Assembly: GCF_028640845.1 (NCBI RefSeq)
Contig: NC_080540.1
Coordinates: 152,279,920 to 152,343,919 of the forward strand
Direction: 5' to 3'
Source: Ahaetulla prasina
Taxonomy: Eukaryota > Chordata > Lepidosauria > Squamata > Colubridae
Length of the DNA stretch: 64,000 nucleotides
Every line of letters starts with the position of its first letter. Within the stretch, counting starts at the first letter, position 1. The notes under the pieces were generated by a model, which did no database searches, was not told where the DNA came from, and saw nothing but the letters and a program-made list of their open reading frames with translations. This document shows, one piece after another, positions 43,400 through 53,145 of the stretch. The translations under genes were made by a program, and so were the position numbers.

Positions 43400-44512
43400 C
43401 AGGGGTGAAATGCTCCCGGTTTGGACCAGTTCACGCGATCTGGTAGCGATTGTGGCTGCTGGTTCGGAGGACCGGTAGCAAAAATCCCTGGCCCCGCCCC
43501 CCTGCCTCTGCTGAGCCGCGCCATCAGCAGAGGTTTTTTTTTACTTTTAAAAGCAGGTTTTTCTTCAGCCAAAACATGCTTTTAAAAGTAAAAAAAAGCC
43601 TTTGAGGATCCTGCCCCTCAGCTGAGATCAGCAGAGCCTTTAAACTTTAAAAAAAATTTTTAAAGGCTCCTCTGCCAATCTCACTTGAGTTCTTCATCAG
43701 CAGAAGCTTAAAAAACATGTTTTCTGTAGAAAACATGTAGAAAACCTCCTTTTAAGAGATTCTAAGGCACTTACCTGATTACTGATCCAACACATGGCTT
43801 TTTTCCCAGCCCGAAAGCCCCAGTTCCACTTTCAGCATGAGACAGAATCAGTTGCTTAGCTAATCTATTTCATCACTGACCAACTAATGCTGGCTGGTTT
43901 TGCTGGTTGAGGAACTCTGGGAATTGAAGTCCACAAACCTTAAAAAATAAAATAAAATAATAAAATAAAATATTTGTGCAGCTTTCTGAGATCTGGGGTG
44001 TTTCTATAGTGTTTCACTCTAACTACACAAACACACAAAATCTCAGAAAGCTTTATGTGGTATTTTGTGTGTGTGTGTGTGTCAGTTGTGTTGTGTTGTG
44101 TTGTGTGTGTGTAAAGTGTGAAAGTTGGTTTTTGAGCTTTTTGTGGCTGTGTGAAGTGTGAAGTGCAGCTGCTTTTACACTGTGTGTAAGTCAGTTGTGT
44201 TGTGTTGTGTGTGTTGTGTTGTGTTGTGTGTGTGTAAAGTGTGAAAGTTGGTTTTTGAGCTTTTTGTGGCTGTGTGAAGTGTGAAGTGCAGCTGCTTTTA
44301 CACTGTGTGTAAGTCAGTTGTGTTGTGTTGTGTGTGTGTAAAGTATGAAAGTTGGTTTTTGGTACCTCTTATTGTTTTTTATATTTTGTTTATTATTTTT
44401 ATTATTTATTGTTATTGGCCACGCCCACCCAGTCATCTAACCACCAAGCCACGCCCACCAATTCAGCCACATCCACAGAACCGGTAGGGTAAATTTTTAG
44501 ATTTCACCCCTG
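43400..44512 (+). mobile_element. 1.1-kb hAT element, sister without the palindromic MITE
   Basis: Perfect duplication ATGGAAAT (43392-43399 and 44513-44520). Ends CAGGGGTGAAATGCTCCC and TTTAGATTTCACCCCTG. Collinear with 30066-31170, but at about 43998-44016 it has TTTCTATAGTGTTTCAC uninterrupted, where the sister holds a MITE. It has an expanded TG-rich minisatellite. Confidence 0.94.
44055..44350 (+). repeat. TG-rich minisatellite inside hAT element
   Basis: Repeated units with AGTGTGAAAGTTGGTTTTTG, GAGCTTTTTGTGGCTGTGTG and AGTGCAGCTGCTTTTACACT; one spacer carries extra GTTGTGTTGTG copies compared with the sister at 30.7 kb. Confidence 0.87.
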
Positions 44513-44520
44513 ATGGAAAT

Positions 44521-44866
44521 GACTATGTTTAAATTAAAGGGTTTCAATAGAAAAAAGGAAATAAGAGAAAACAAACTGATGATAATTTACAAATGTGGTG
44601 ACTTTGAGAAATATATGTGATAAATGGAGAAATAAGATAATGAAATGAAATAAGATTAAGATTGGAGGTTCGAGTGGATGGTAATATAGATTATATGTTA
44701 AATATAAGTAGAGATGAAAAATAAAAAAGTAGGAAAAAGAATGTTATGGCAGAAATTGAAATATATATATTTGGGAAATACTTATAAGCTGTATAAATTC
44801 TGACTTAGTCAATACTCTATTCAGAAAAAATATACTGTTTGTTTGTTTGTTTAAAATTTTTTATAT
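44521..44866. other. AT-rich DNA before the PLE
   Basis: Very AT-rich with a TTTG run near 44840-44856. No supported gene. Confidence 0.5.
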
Positions 44867-44960
44867 ATATATATTTGTTTTCTGAGGTTTTTGCGGGTGT
44901 TTGTATGTAGGTCTTTGGTTATTCGGGTTTTCTCCCGCGTAAAATTGGAAGTGTCTTGGC

Positions 44961-44994
44961 GACGTTTCAACGAAGTCTCATTCGTCATCTTCAG
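44961..44994 (-). ncRNA. Hammerhead-ribozyme-like core, PLE left arm
   Basis: Minus strand: CTGAAGA, then helix II GACGAA with loop TGAGAC and TTCGTT (one G-U pair), then GAAACGTC. Box 1 (CUGANGA) and box 2 (GAAA) match the hammerhead catalytic core. ACGU after box 2 is self-complementary, which would give a helix III only between two copies, as described for PLE hammerheads. The stem I partner is weak by eye. Confidence 0.65.
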
Positions 44995-45462
44995 GCTTCA
45001 GCTTCGTGCTTCTGGGAGCAATGTGTGATTGCAGCTGTTTCTTCCTTTTTAACTGCTAGTGGGGGTTTGAACTGATTGGGTGGGAGCTTGGCTGTGCTCT
45101 GATTGGATGTGGGGGGTTTTGTGCTCTGATTGGCTGGGGGTGTGTCCTGTTTGGGTGGGGGCTTGGTTGTGCTCAGATTAGTCTGAGTTGCAGGGGGATT
45201 TGAGCTGGTGAGCTGTATTGCTGTTGTTTGGCTTCGTGGTCGTGGTTGTGCTACATCTTCATAGTGGGTGTCAGTCTGCTGCATGTATGGATTGGAGGGG
45301 TTTGAAATGGCTAATGTTGCAGCTGCGGTCTGGCTTCTGGTCCTTGGTTGTGCTTCATCATCAGTGTGAGTTTGAGTCTGCTTTCTGGGTGGATGTTGTG
45401 GTGGTGACATCCTATGTGGACCTCATGAGTGTGGGTCTGGTGTCATTCCTTGTGTTAGGGAC

Positions 45463-45807
45463 TCATTTGTCAATAAGGGCGGGTTTCCAAATGGCTGGTA
45501 GGCGGGAGGTATCATCTCGTTTGTTCATGCTGTGTGGGCATTTTTCTATCTCGATGGCTTCTCTGATTATTCTGTTGTTAAAGTGTTCAGTTTTGGCGAT
45601 AGTTCTGGTCTTTTTGAAGTCAGTATCGTGTCCTGTGGCTTTAAGGTGTTGGACCAGGGAAGAAGTTGGTTGCTCTTTTTTGGCTGAATTCTTGTGTTCT
45701 TCAATGCGTGCACTTATTCTTCTGTTGGCTTGTCCAATGTATGTGGTGGGGCAGGCAGTGCATGGGATTTCATATACTCCTTGATTTTCTAACTGGATAG
45801 GCAGCAC
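45463..45807 (-). pseudogene. PLE GIY-YIG endonuclease end, open in left arm
   Basis: A 114-codon open frame. GVY at residues 10-12 and YIG at 23-25 are the GIY and YIG motifs; CTAC (C16, C19) before YIG is the Cys pair of the Penelope endonuclease; ARIEEHKNS (33-41) supplies the conserved Arg and His. It ends with HFNNRIIREAIEIEKCPH and NKRDDTSRLPAIWKPAL. In Penelope elements this domain nicks target DNA for priming. The RT that should precede it is missing in this arm. Confidence 0.82.
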
Positions 45808-45868
45808 TATCTATGAACTGGAATGAGTTTTTTACGTGTGAGGCGATGGATTCTGCATAGGGCTGTAT

Positions 45869-46043
45869 AAAAGCCTCCCCCATCAGCAAAGAAATCCAAC
45901 AAAGAATCATTCCCAGAGAAAAATCATCCAGATGCCCTAAGCTCTATGGTCTCCCCAAGATACACAAAGAAGGAACCCCACTCAGACCCATAGTCAGTTC
46001 CATAGGCTCACCTCTACAAAACCTAGCCAAATTTCTCACCAAA
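45869..46043 (+). mobile_element. Direct duplicate of PLE RT segment
   Basis: Repeats 46223-46399 in the same orientation with a few changes (CCCCCATCAGCAAAGAAATC, CTTGGGG-free GGTCTCCCCAAGATACAC). It sits between the inverted arm and the main element, so the junction contains both inverted and direct duplicates. Confidence 0.88.
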
Positions 46044-46104
46044 TTTTAACCTGAAAAAAGACACCAGCATAATAATCCTACCAGCAGACAAGGGGAACGC
46101 CACG

Positions 46105-47439
46105 GTGGTTATGAACACATCTGACTACCAAACCAAATTAACCAACCTACTCCAAGACCCTGCATACAAGCCCCTAAAAACAGACCCCACCACCTACCTA
46201 GAAAAAACCACTAGATCCAAAATAAAAACCTCCCCCATCAGCGAAGAAATCCAACAAAGAATCATTCCCAGAGAGAAATCATCCAGATGCCCTAAGCTCT
46301 ATGGCCTCCCCAAGATACACAAAGAAGGAACCCCACTCAGACCCATAGTCAGCTCCATAGGCTCACCTCTACAAAACCTAGCCAAATTTCTCGCCAAACA
46401 ACTACAGCCCTATGCAGAATCCATCACCTCACACGTAAAAAACTCATTCCAGTTCATAGAGATCATAAAGAAACAAAACTTACAGCCCAGCGACCTACTC
46501 GTGAGCTTTGATGTCATATCCCTCTTCACCCAAGTGCCAATCAAAGAAGCCTTGACAGCTATCCAAAACAAATATAACCCCCCCAAGCACATCCTAGATC
46601 TGACCAACCACTGCCTATCCAACACATACTTCATCTATAACGGACAAAAATACAAACAAATAGAAGGCGCACCCATGGGATCACCCCTCTCACCTGTCAT
46701 TGCCAACCTCTACATGGAACACTTTGAAACCCAAGCACTAGAAAAATCTGATCACAAACCCAAACTCTGGCTCAGATACGTAGACAACACCTTCATAATC
46801 TGGCCACACGGGAAAGAAAAACTTGACAACTTCCTCACACACCTCAATAGCCTACACCCCAAAATACAGTTCACCATGGAAACAGAAGTTAACAACCAAC
46901 TTCCCTTCCTAGATGTCTTAGTCTACAAGAAACCCAATGGCTCCCTAGGACACACCATCTACCAGAAGAAAACACACACAAACCGCTATCTGCACGCACT
47001 CTCACACCACCGGAGATCAACTCCGGAGATCTACTCTGTAGCCAAGACACTAATCTCTAGAACAAAACGCTTAGCTGAAGAACAACACCTAAAAATCGAA
47101 CTACACACTCTCACAAATGTACTAACATCCAATGGATTCCAGAGAAATAAGATTACCAAACTAATCCAAAAAGAACCCCCCACTAAAACCCAAGACAGAG
47201 AACAAGAAAACGGCAAAGCCCTCCTCCCATATATAAAAGGCACCACAGACAGAATCAGCAAGATCCTCCACAAACACAACATCAAGACAGCATTCTGCAC
47301 AAACCAAAAAATATCCACCATCCTAAGAAACCCCAAAGACAAAATTGAGTTAGAAAATCAAGGAGTATATGAAATCCCATGCACCGCCTGCCCCACCACA
47401 TACATCGGACAAACCAACAGAAGAATAAGTGCGCATTGA
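46105..47439 (+). CDS. PLE reverse transcriptase with GIY-YIG start
   Basis: The 444-codon frame is the longest in the window. It reads RCPKLYGLPKIHKEGTPLRP, then motif A SFDVISLFTQVP (D136), EGAPMGSPLSPVIANLYMEH, and the palm motif RYVDNTF (Y225-V226-D227-N228). PLEs usually have YVDD, so the second Asp is changed. It then reads NNQLPFLDVLVYKKPNGSLG and NGFQRNKITKLIQKE, reaching the endonuclease with GVYEIPCTAC (from 420) and TYIGQTNRRI (YIG 433-435). The frame stops at residue 444 because two bases are missing near 47434. The true coding region opens upstream (PADKGNATVV at about 46078); the called start is only a GTG/ATG inside it. PLE RTs are telomerase-like and prime on nicked DNA. Confidence 0.88.
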   Translation: MVMNTSDYQTKLTNLLQDPAYKPLKTDPTTYLEKTTRSKIKTSPISEEIQQRIIPREKSSRCPKLYGLPKIHKEGTPLRPIVSSIGSPLQNLAKFLAKQLQPYAESITSHVKNSFQFIEIIKKQNLQPSDLLVSFDVISLFTQVPIKEALTAIQNKYNPPKHILDLTNHCLSNTYFIYNGQKYKQIEGAPMGSPLSPVIANLYMEHFETQALEKSDHKPKLWLRYVDNTFIIWPHGKEKLDNFLTHLNSLHPKIQFTMETEVNNQLPFLDVLVYKKPNGSLGHTIYQKKTHTNRYLHALSHHRRSTPEIYSVAKTLISRTKRLAEEQHLKIELHTLTNVLTSNGFQRNKITKLIQKEPPTKTQDREQENGKALLPYIKGTTDRISKILHKHNIKTAFCTNQKISTILRNPKDKIELENQGVYEIPCTACPTTYIGQTNRRISAH

Positions 47440-47760
47440 AGAACACAAGAACTCATTCAAAAAGAGGAACCAACTTCTTCCCTGGTCCAACACTTTAAAG
47501 TCACAGGACACGATATTGACTTTAAAAAGACCAGAACTATCGCCAAAACTGAACACTTTAACAACAGAATAATCAGAGAAGCCATCGAGATAGAAAAACG
47601 CCCACACAGCATGAACAAACGAGATGATACCTCCCGCCTACCAGCCATTTGGAAATCCGCCCTTATTGACAAACGAGTCCTTAACACGAGGAATGACACC
47701 AGACCCACACTCACGAGGTCCACACAGGATGTCACCACCACATATTCCACCCAGAAAGCA
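47440..47760 (+). pseudogene. Frameshifted remainder of PLE GIY-YIG domain
   Basis: After the stop, other frames carry RIEEHKNS, then NNRIIREAIEIEKRPHSMN and RDDTSRLPAIWKSALIDK. Compared with the left arm (GTGCACGCATTG in complement), the main copy reads GTGCGCATTG, a loss of two bases. Confidence 0.85.
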
Positions 47761-48143
47761 GACCCAAACCCACACTGATCAGGAAGCACAACCAAGGACC
47801 AGAAGCCAGACCACAGCTGCAACATTAGCCATTTCAAACCCCTCCAATCCATACATGCAGCAGACTGACACCCACTACGAAGATGTAGCACGACCACGAA
47901 CACGAAGCCAAACAGCAGCAGTGCAGCTCACCAGCTCAAATCCCCCTGCAACTCAGACTAATCTGAGCACAACCAAGCCCCCACCCAAACAGAACACACC
48001 CCCAGCCAATCAGAGCACAAAAAAACCCCATCCAATCAGAGCACAGCCAAGCTCCCACCCAATCAGTTCAAACCCCCACTAGCAGTTAAAAAGGAAGAAA
48101 CAGCTGCAATCACACATTGCTCCCAGAAGCACGAAGCTGAAGC

Positions 48144-48177
48144 CTGAAGATGACGAATGAGACTTCGTCGAAAGGTC
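48144..48177 (+). ncRNA. Hammerhead-ribozyme-like core, PLE right end
   Basis: CTGAAGA (48144-48150), helix II GACGAA/TTCGTC (48152-48157 with 48164-48169, six perfect pairs, loop TGAGAC), then GAAA (48170-48173). Here GGTC follows where the left arm has CGTC, which breaks the ACGU self-pairing expected for helix III. In PLEs, such ribozymes lie in the terminal repeats and may process the transcripts. Confidence 0.65.
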
Positions 48178-48287
48178 GCCAAGACACTTCCAATTTTACG
48201 CGGGAGAAAACCCGAATAACCAAAGACCTACATACAAACACCCGCGAAAACCTCAGAAAACAAATATATATATATATATATATATGC

Positions 48288-49485
48288 CACCGTACCGCTT
48301 TGTATAAGACTAACAGTAAAGCAAGTGAAATTGGTTTGCGGTGAAAAAAACATAAGACTCCTTGTCACAGAGTATAGGCAATCATGCATTAATGTCTCCT
48401 CTTCATTAGGTCTCAAAAGGATCTAATGGCTAACGAAAATTGGTGTTCTTATTAAAACCGGTTGCTAAGACAACTGACCATATTAGTTATGGGTGCCTGA
48501 TATGAACCTGCTCCTGTTTATAGATCTGGTAGTAAAGATTCTGCTCTCAGCAATGTGCATCTGACTGGGATAATTTGCCACTTGAATAGAAGACCAAAGC
48601 TTCGCAGGATAATTGGAGTTGGTAAGCATAATGCTATATTAATCACGATGATTCAGGAAGTAATTTTTAACTATGCTGCTCTCCCACTCCTCAGCAAGCC
48701 AGGCCTGGAGGAGCACAGAGAGTTGCAGGCCAAGCACCAGAGAGTCAGAAGGTGCGCTCCCAAGTCACTCCAACATGCGTGTCAGGGTTCCAAGTAACAA
48801 CCCCAATGATGTTTGGCCTTCAGATCTGCCAATGCATTTCCAGCATGCATTCCTCTGTCGCAAAGTGGGACTGAGTGGGGGGAAGGGGGAAGGGAGCACG
48901 GGAAAGGTTAGGGGAGCTTCCACAAAAGCTGTCTGACAAACAAGAAGGAATCAGTGTTGGTACCCATTTCTAGATAAACATATTTTGGAATTTCATCCTT
49001 TGTTAACTCATGTTGACTGTGTGGTTGGCTGCTACTGTTTCTGGCAACGACACTGGTAGATCTGTGCTATTCTGTACAGCGAGAGAAGAAACTAAAGCAT
49101 GCAGCAAGATGGAACCAATGGGAAGGAAGCAAATTTCACTCAAAGCATGAGTAGGAAAACATGGAGCAGGCAAGCAGACGGGAGTTTACAAGGGACACTG
49201 AGTGAAGAGCATTTAAGGTCTTTTATTAAGCAATGAAAGGTATGGGGAAGGAGCAGAAGGGAGGAGGAACAAACAAAGGGAAATGAGACAGATAATTAAA
49301 TCTTATACAAGTGTGACAGGAGGCATTGTTAAAAGATCCCACATCCATTTTCTGACCAGGAATTAGTAGGTTACAGCAGGACTATTCTGTTTAACTGTTA
49401 TTAGCAGTGCACAGCAGTAGCCAAAAAAGACAATACAATCCTAGGGATAGAATCTATCCAGAGGAATAGAATCAAGATCACGTGA
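48288..49485. other. Unique DNA, no gene supported
   Basis: Some 80-codon frames occur (48555-48936) without recognisable domains. Confidence 0.5.
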
Positions 49486-49800
49486 AGTATTAGGACCACT
49501 TTAAAAAGCCTTAGTAAGACCACACTTAGAATATTGCATTCAATTCTGGTCATGTTGAGATTCTGGAAAGAATGTAGAGAAGAATGAGGATGATTAGGGG
49601 TTTGGAGACTAAAACATGTCAAGAATGGCTGCAGGAATTGGGTATATCTAGTCTAATAAAAAGAAGGATTAGGGGAGACATGATAGCAGTGTTCCGGTAT
49701 TTGAGGGACTGCCACAAAGAAAAGGGGGTCAATCTATTTTCCAAAGCACCAAAAGGCAAGACAAGAAGCAAACTAATCAAGAAGAGAAACAACTTAGAAT
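49486..49800 (+). pseudogene. CR1 LINE C-terminal fragment
   Basis: The frame reads RMRMIRGLETKTCQEWLQEL, SLIKRRIRGDMIAVFRYLRD and CHKEKGVNLFSKAPKGK, parallel to the CR1 at 35.9 kb. A shorter upstream stretch encodes LVRPHLEYCIQFW-like sequence. Truncated at both ends. Confidence 0.82.
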
Positions 49801-50014
49801 TTTCCTCCCCATTGAGGAATTTAAATGCTATAGAGATGCCATTCTGGTTATGTTTATTCTCCTGAAATAAAATACTTAATGTTGCTCCTACTTAAAGCTG
49901 TGGTAGAATTCCTTTTAATACCATCTTCTGAGAAGGATGGCAACAGACCCTTCTTCAGATTGGGCTTTCTTAGACTGTGAGATAGAATGACTCTATCATG
50001 TTTTTAATTCACAG

Positions 50015-50051
50015 AAATTAAATTAAATTAAATTAAATTAAATTAAATTAA
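50015..50051. repeat. (AAATT)n microsatellite
   Basis: About seven AAATT units, just upstream of a LINE fragment. Confidence 0.93.
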
Positions 50052-50054
50052 AAA

Positions 50055-50315
50055 ACTAAGCATAGTACATAAAATAATCTGCTACAATGTCGTACCAGCC
50101 AATGAATATTTCAGCTTCAACCAAAACAATACAAGAGCACACAATAGATACAAAGTCATGGTAAACCGATCCAAACTAGACTGCAGACAATACGAGTTCA
50201 ACAACAGAGTTGTCAATGCCTGGAATGCACTACCTGTCTCTGTGGTTTCTTCCCCAAATCCCCAAAATTTGATTATTCATAATGCTTGATGAAAATAAAA
50301 ATAGATAAATAAAAT
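50055..50315 (+). pseudogene. CR1-group LINE C-terminal fragment
   Basis: Codes NRYKVMVNRSKLDCRQYEFN, NRVVNAWNALPVSVVSSPNP, as in 33556-34705, then ends quickly in AAATAAAAATAGATAAATAA. The normal 3' UTR is missing. Confidence 0.8.
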
Positions 50316-51107
50316 AATCTTATAAGGCATTGGGAGAACGATAGAAAACATGAAGACATGGCTCTCCCATTTATATTCCTAAAATCGACCTAGAATTGTC
50401 TTTAGGCCCTACATTTCCTCCAAAGGTTCAGATCACATTCATGAAGTCTCCACTCAATTTACCAACACATTAGTTCTCTCAAGGGGTTTTTGCTGAGAGA
50501 CAGCAACTGTCCCTAATTCACTTGGGAAGTGTAAGTCCTCACTCAAGGAGAAACTTGAATCTTGATTTCCTCAGCTCCAGTCAAACACTTTCCTCATCAA
50601 ACAATATTGGTTCTTATTTCTTCAAACACATCCCCCCAACAAACAAACAAACAAAAAAACATATTTCCCTTGAAAAGAAGCCTGGGCTAAGACCATTTAT
50701 GATGATGTCATAAAATTAGTGGTGACAGGATCAAACTCCAGGGGCTGATTTTTGTGCCAAGCACAGCAGAATAGCCAAATGCAGCCCCAAATTCAAAATA
50801 TATTCCCAATTCTGTATGTAAAACAATTATTGCCTGGAAATCAGTCTAGCCATGGCCAAGGCATTCTATATAAAGACCAGAAGACCAGGCTAAGGCACTC
50901 CAGCAATAAAAGAACATATCAGAGAGGAGAAAAGCCTTGAACATTCATTATTGTACCTTGTGCATTTCTCTTGTTTGCTAGAGAAACATTTGTTTGACTA
51001 GTTTTAAGACATCTTTGATGTTTTATAAACTTATATCATATTTTTGAATTATTCTCCATGTGTTTGATATGTGAAAGGTCTAAAGTCTCTGGAAGCTGAG
51101 CCAGGGC
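50316..51107. other. No feature recognised
   Basis: No supported gene. Confidence 0.45.
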
Positions 51108-51385
51108 TGGGAAGTGGCTCACCAGGCTAATGCAGCCTGTTATTAACACACAGCTGCCTGCAATTACAATTACTGCAGGCTTGAGTCCCACCAGGCCCAA
51201 GGTTGACTCAGCCTTCCATCCTTTATAAGGTAGGTAAAATGAGGACCCAGATTGTTGGGGGGGGGGCAATAAGTTGACTTTGTATATAAATATACAAATA
51301 GGATGAGACATTGCCTTACACAATGTAAGCTGTCCTGAGTCTTCGGAGAAGGGCGGGATATAAATTCAAATAAAAAAAAATTAAC
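51108..51385 (+). mobile_element. tRNA-derived SINE with L2-type tail
   Basis: A-box-like AGTGGCTCACCAGG, a B-box-like GCTTGAGTCCCACC, body GGACCCAGATTGTTGGGG, end TGTCCTGAGTCTTCGGAGAA then GGGATATAAATTC and an A-rich tail. Confidence 0.85.
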
Positions 51386-51811
51386 AATTCAATAAATACA
51401 TAAATTCTTTTCTTTGCATGAACATAAAAAAAAATCCAGTATAAATGTTTTTCAAGGTCACCCATTTCCATGCTTTTTTCTACTTGTTGCCTTTTCTTTC
51501 AGGTACCCTGGGCCCTGGAACTACAGGAACAGTCAGCAACCAATAGGCCATCATTTCTCAGTCTGGCAGCATATCCTTCATGTAACCTGATCTCCTATGG
51601 GGCTTCACTAGAAGCATGGAACTTGTGGGCTTTGACATCAGAAGAAACGCAAAGATTTTCTTGTCTAGCTTGCAAGATCAAGTGATTTGAGACCTAAAAG
51701 GTAGGCTCTTCCTGCAGGACAGGAGTTAAGAAATAGCACTTCCTAGAAATCTGCTTTCCAACTTGGAGCACTGACAACTATTTTGCAGAAAAGGAATTGT
51801 ACAAGAAGAGA
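51386..51811. other. No feature recognised
   Basis: No supported gene. Confidence 0.45.
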
Positions 51812-51931
51812 AGTCTGTAAGGGGCATGTATAAGAGCACCAGTGTGTCTACCGTCCCTGTCCTAATGTTCCCCTTAATTGTATTCATTTTATGTATTCAA
51901 TTCATGCTTATACTTATATATATTATCTAAT
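51812..51931 (+). mobile_element. CR1-group LINE 3' end
   Basis: AGTCTGTAAGGGGCATGTATAA, GTGTCTACCGTCCCTGTCC and ATTCATGCTTATACTTATAT match the 3' UTR of the 33.6-34.7 kb family. Confidence 0.8.
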
Positions 51932-51940
51932 ACGTACTCG

Positions 51941-51989
<49 letters not shown>
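51932..51989 (+). repeat. (GAAA)n microsatellite
   Basis: About fourteen GAAA units replacing the expected LINE tail. Confidence 0.95.
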
Positions 51990-52000
<11 letters not shown>

Positions 52001-52534
52001 GCTAGTTTCCAAAGATGCATGCAACATGTGGCATGCCCCTATTGATTTCACAGCAATTTCAGGAGTGTAAAGTACTGTCACTTGGAGTTTTGTGAATGTA
52101 AACCATCTATTATATAAACAATATACTAGAAACTCAAAAGCTGTTGTTTACTCAGTGAGATAGGAAATAAACAGTCCATCCCTTGCTGCCTTTGGATTTA
52201 TTCTTAACAATAAACATGTGGGCTGCCTTTTTTTCATTTTCCAAATAAAAATAGGCATGTGTATATTTTGCCTTGGTATAAAGATGCTCTGTGTATGGGT
52301 TTTGTTTTTTTGTTTTTGTATATGTCTGGGTATTAAAGTTCAGATGCCTTATTCCCCCCCCCTCCTCTTTCGTTAGAGTTTTCTCTGTGGAGAGAAAAGA
52401 AATTTCTCATTGTTCCCCCAATGCCACAGCCCCATAGGTTGGATTCAAAGACAATGACTGGCCCAAAATCATACAAGGAGTTTCCATCGTTGAGGGAGGA
52501 CTTCAACCTGGATTTCTCAGTCATCCACACAGGC
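51990..52534. other. No feature recognised
   Basis: No supported gene. Confidence 0.45.
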
Positions 52535-52674
52535 TACTGAATTGTTAGATTCAAATAATTTAACAATCGGTTTCTGCCCTAATGATTTCTTCCAACAACC
52601 GGTTGACCAAACTGCTCAGAAAGTTAACAACCGGTTCTCCCGAAGTGGGGCGAATTGGCTGAATCTCACCACTG
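52535..52674 (-). mobile_element. Decayed hAT element, GGTGGGATTC family
   Basis: Contains AGATTCAAATAATTTAACAA on the left and GGCTGAATCTCACCACTG on the right, with AACAACCGGTTCTCC inside. No convincing 8-bp duplication. Confidence 0.6.
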
Positions 52675-53145
52675 GACTTACACTTACAAAAAGACATGTC
52701 CTCACAACAAAGCTTTCATCCCACAGAGAGCCACTGTTCAGGTTGTCCAAAGCCAGTACAAGATGTTCCAATATGAAAATAGTCTTTTCTTTGGGAAAAA
52801 TAGAAGAAGTCTCCCAATCTGAACGGATCATGGTACAGAAACTCACCCCTGGTAATTAAGCTTAATAAGATCTTCACATTTTTCACTGAGACAGATTTCT
52901 TTTATTCTGAATGAAGAACTTTGTGGCCATAATATGACCCATATTTTTTTCTTGTATTGCTTCTTTAGTTTTTACACACACACACACAAAAAAATTGAAA
53001 CTCTCTAATCTTGTTGGCTCCAGGGTAAGTATAGTCATGACCTAATAAGAGTAATTTATTTTGGCTTTTATTCTTCCAATTGCAACAGTTTTCTAGCTAG
53101 GCTCAAACCAGGCTACAGTTTCCTCAATCTGCCAGCACAATTTGA
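52675..53145. other. No feature recognised
   Basis: A short (AC)n run near 52973-52988; otherwise nothing seen. Confidence 0.45.

Larger units (their letters stand above)
44867..45868 (-). mobile_element. PLE inverted arm (3' part of a Penelope-like element)
   Basis: The complement of this arm matches 47345-48287 nearly end to end: (TA)n, TTTGTTTTCTGAGGTTTTTG, the hammerhead core, AT and AC-rich 3' UTR, then the GIY-YIG coding end. At 45810-45868 it jumps to a reversed piece of the RT region (equivalent to about 46404-46462), so most of the RT is deleted in this arm. A 16-base filler lies at the jump. Confidence 0.9.
46044..48287 (+). mobile_element. Penelope-like element, main copy (5'-truncated)
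   Basis: Codes for RT and GIY-YIG, then a long AC-rich 3' UTR, a hammerhead core at 48144-48177, ACGCGGGAGAAAACCCGAAT and ACCTCAGAAAACAAATATAT with a (TA)n tail. The first codons (IIILPADKGNATVV) are a conserved PLE region upstream of RT. The composite with the inverted arm spans 44867-48287. No flanking duplication is visible because both ends are TA-rich. Confidence 0.93.

Noticed and set aside
45218..45784. 188-codon plus-strand frame
   Set aside because: It is the antisense of the inverted PLE arm (3' UTR and GIY-YIG end); the real coding strand is minus.
47457..47903. 148-codon minus-strand frame
   Set aside because: Mirror of the same shadow in the right PLE arm.
47624..48082. 152-codon Thr/Pro-rich plus frame downstream of the PLE RT
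   Set aside because: It covers the AC-rich PLE 3' UTR and the tail of the frameshifted endonuclease. The Thr/Pro/Asn bias comes from base composition.
44867..48287. Target-site duplication around the PLE composite
   Set aside because: Both ends are (TA)n, so any apparent match is uninformative.
52535..52674. 8-bp duplication for the decayed hAT element
   Set aside because: Flanks (AGGCTACT and GACTTACA) do not match.
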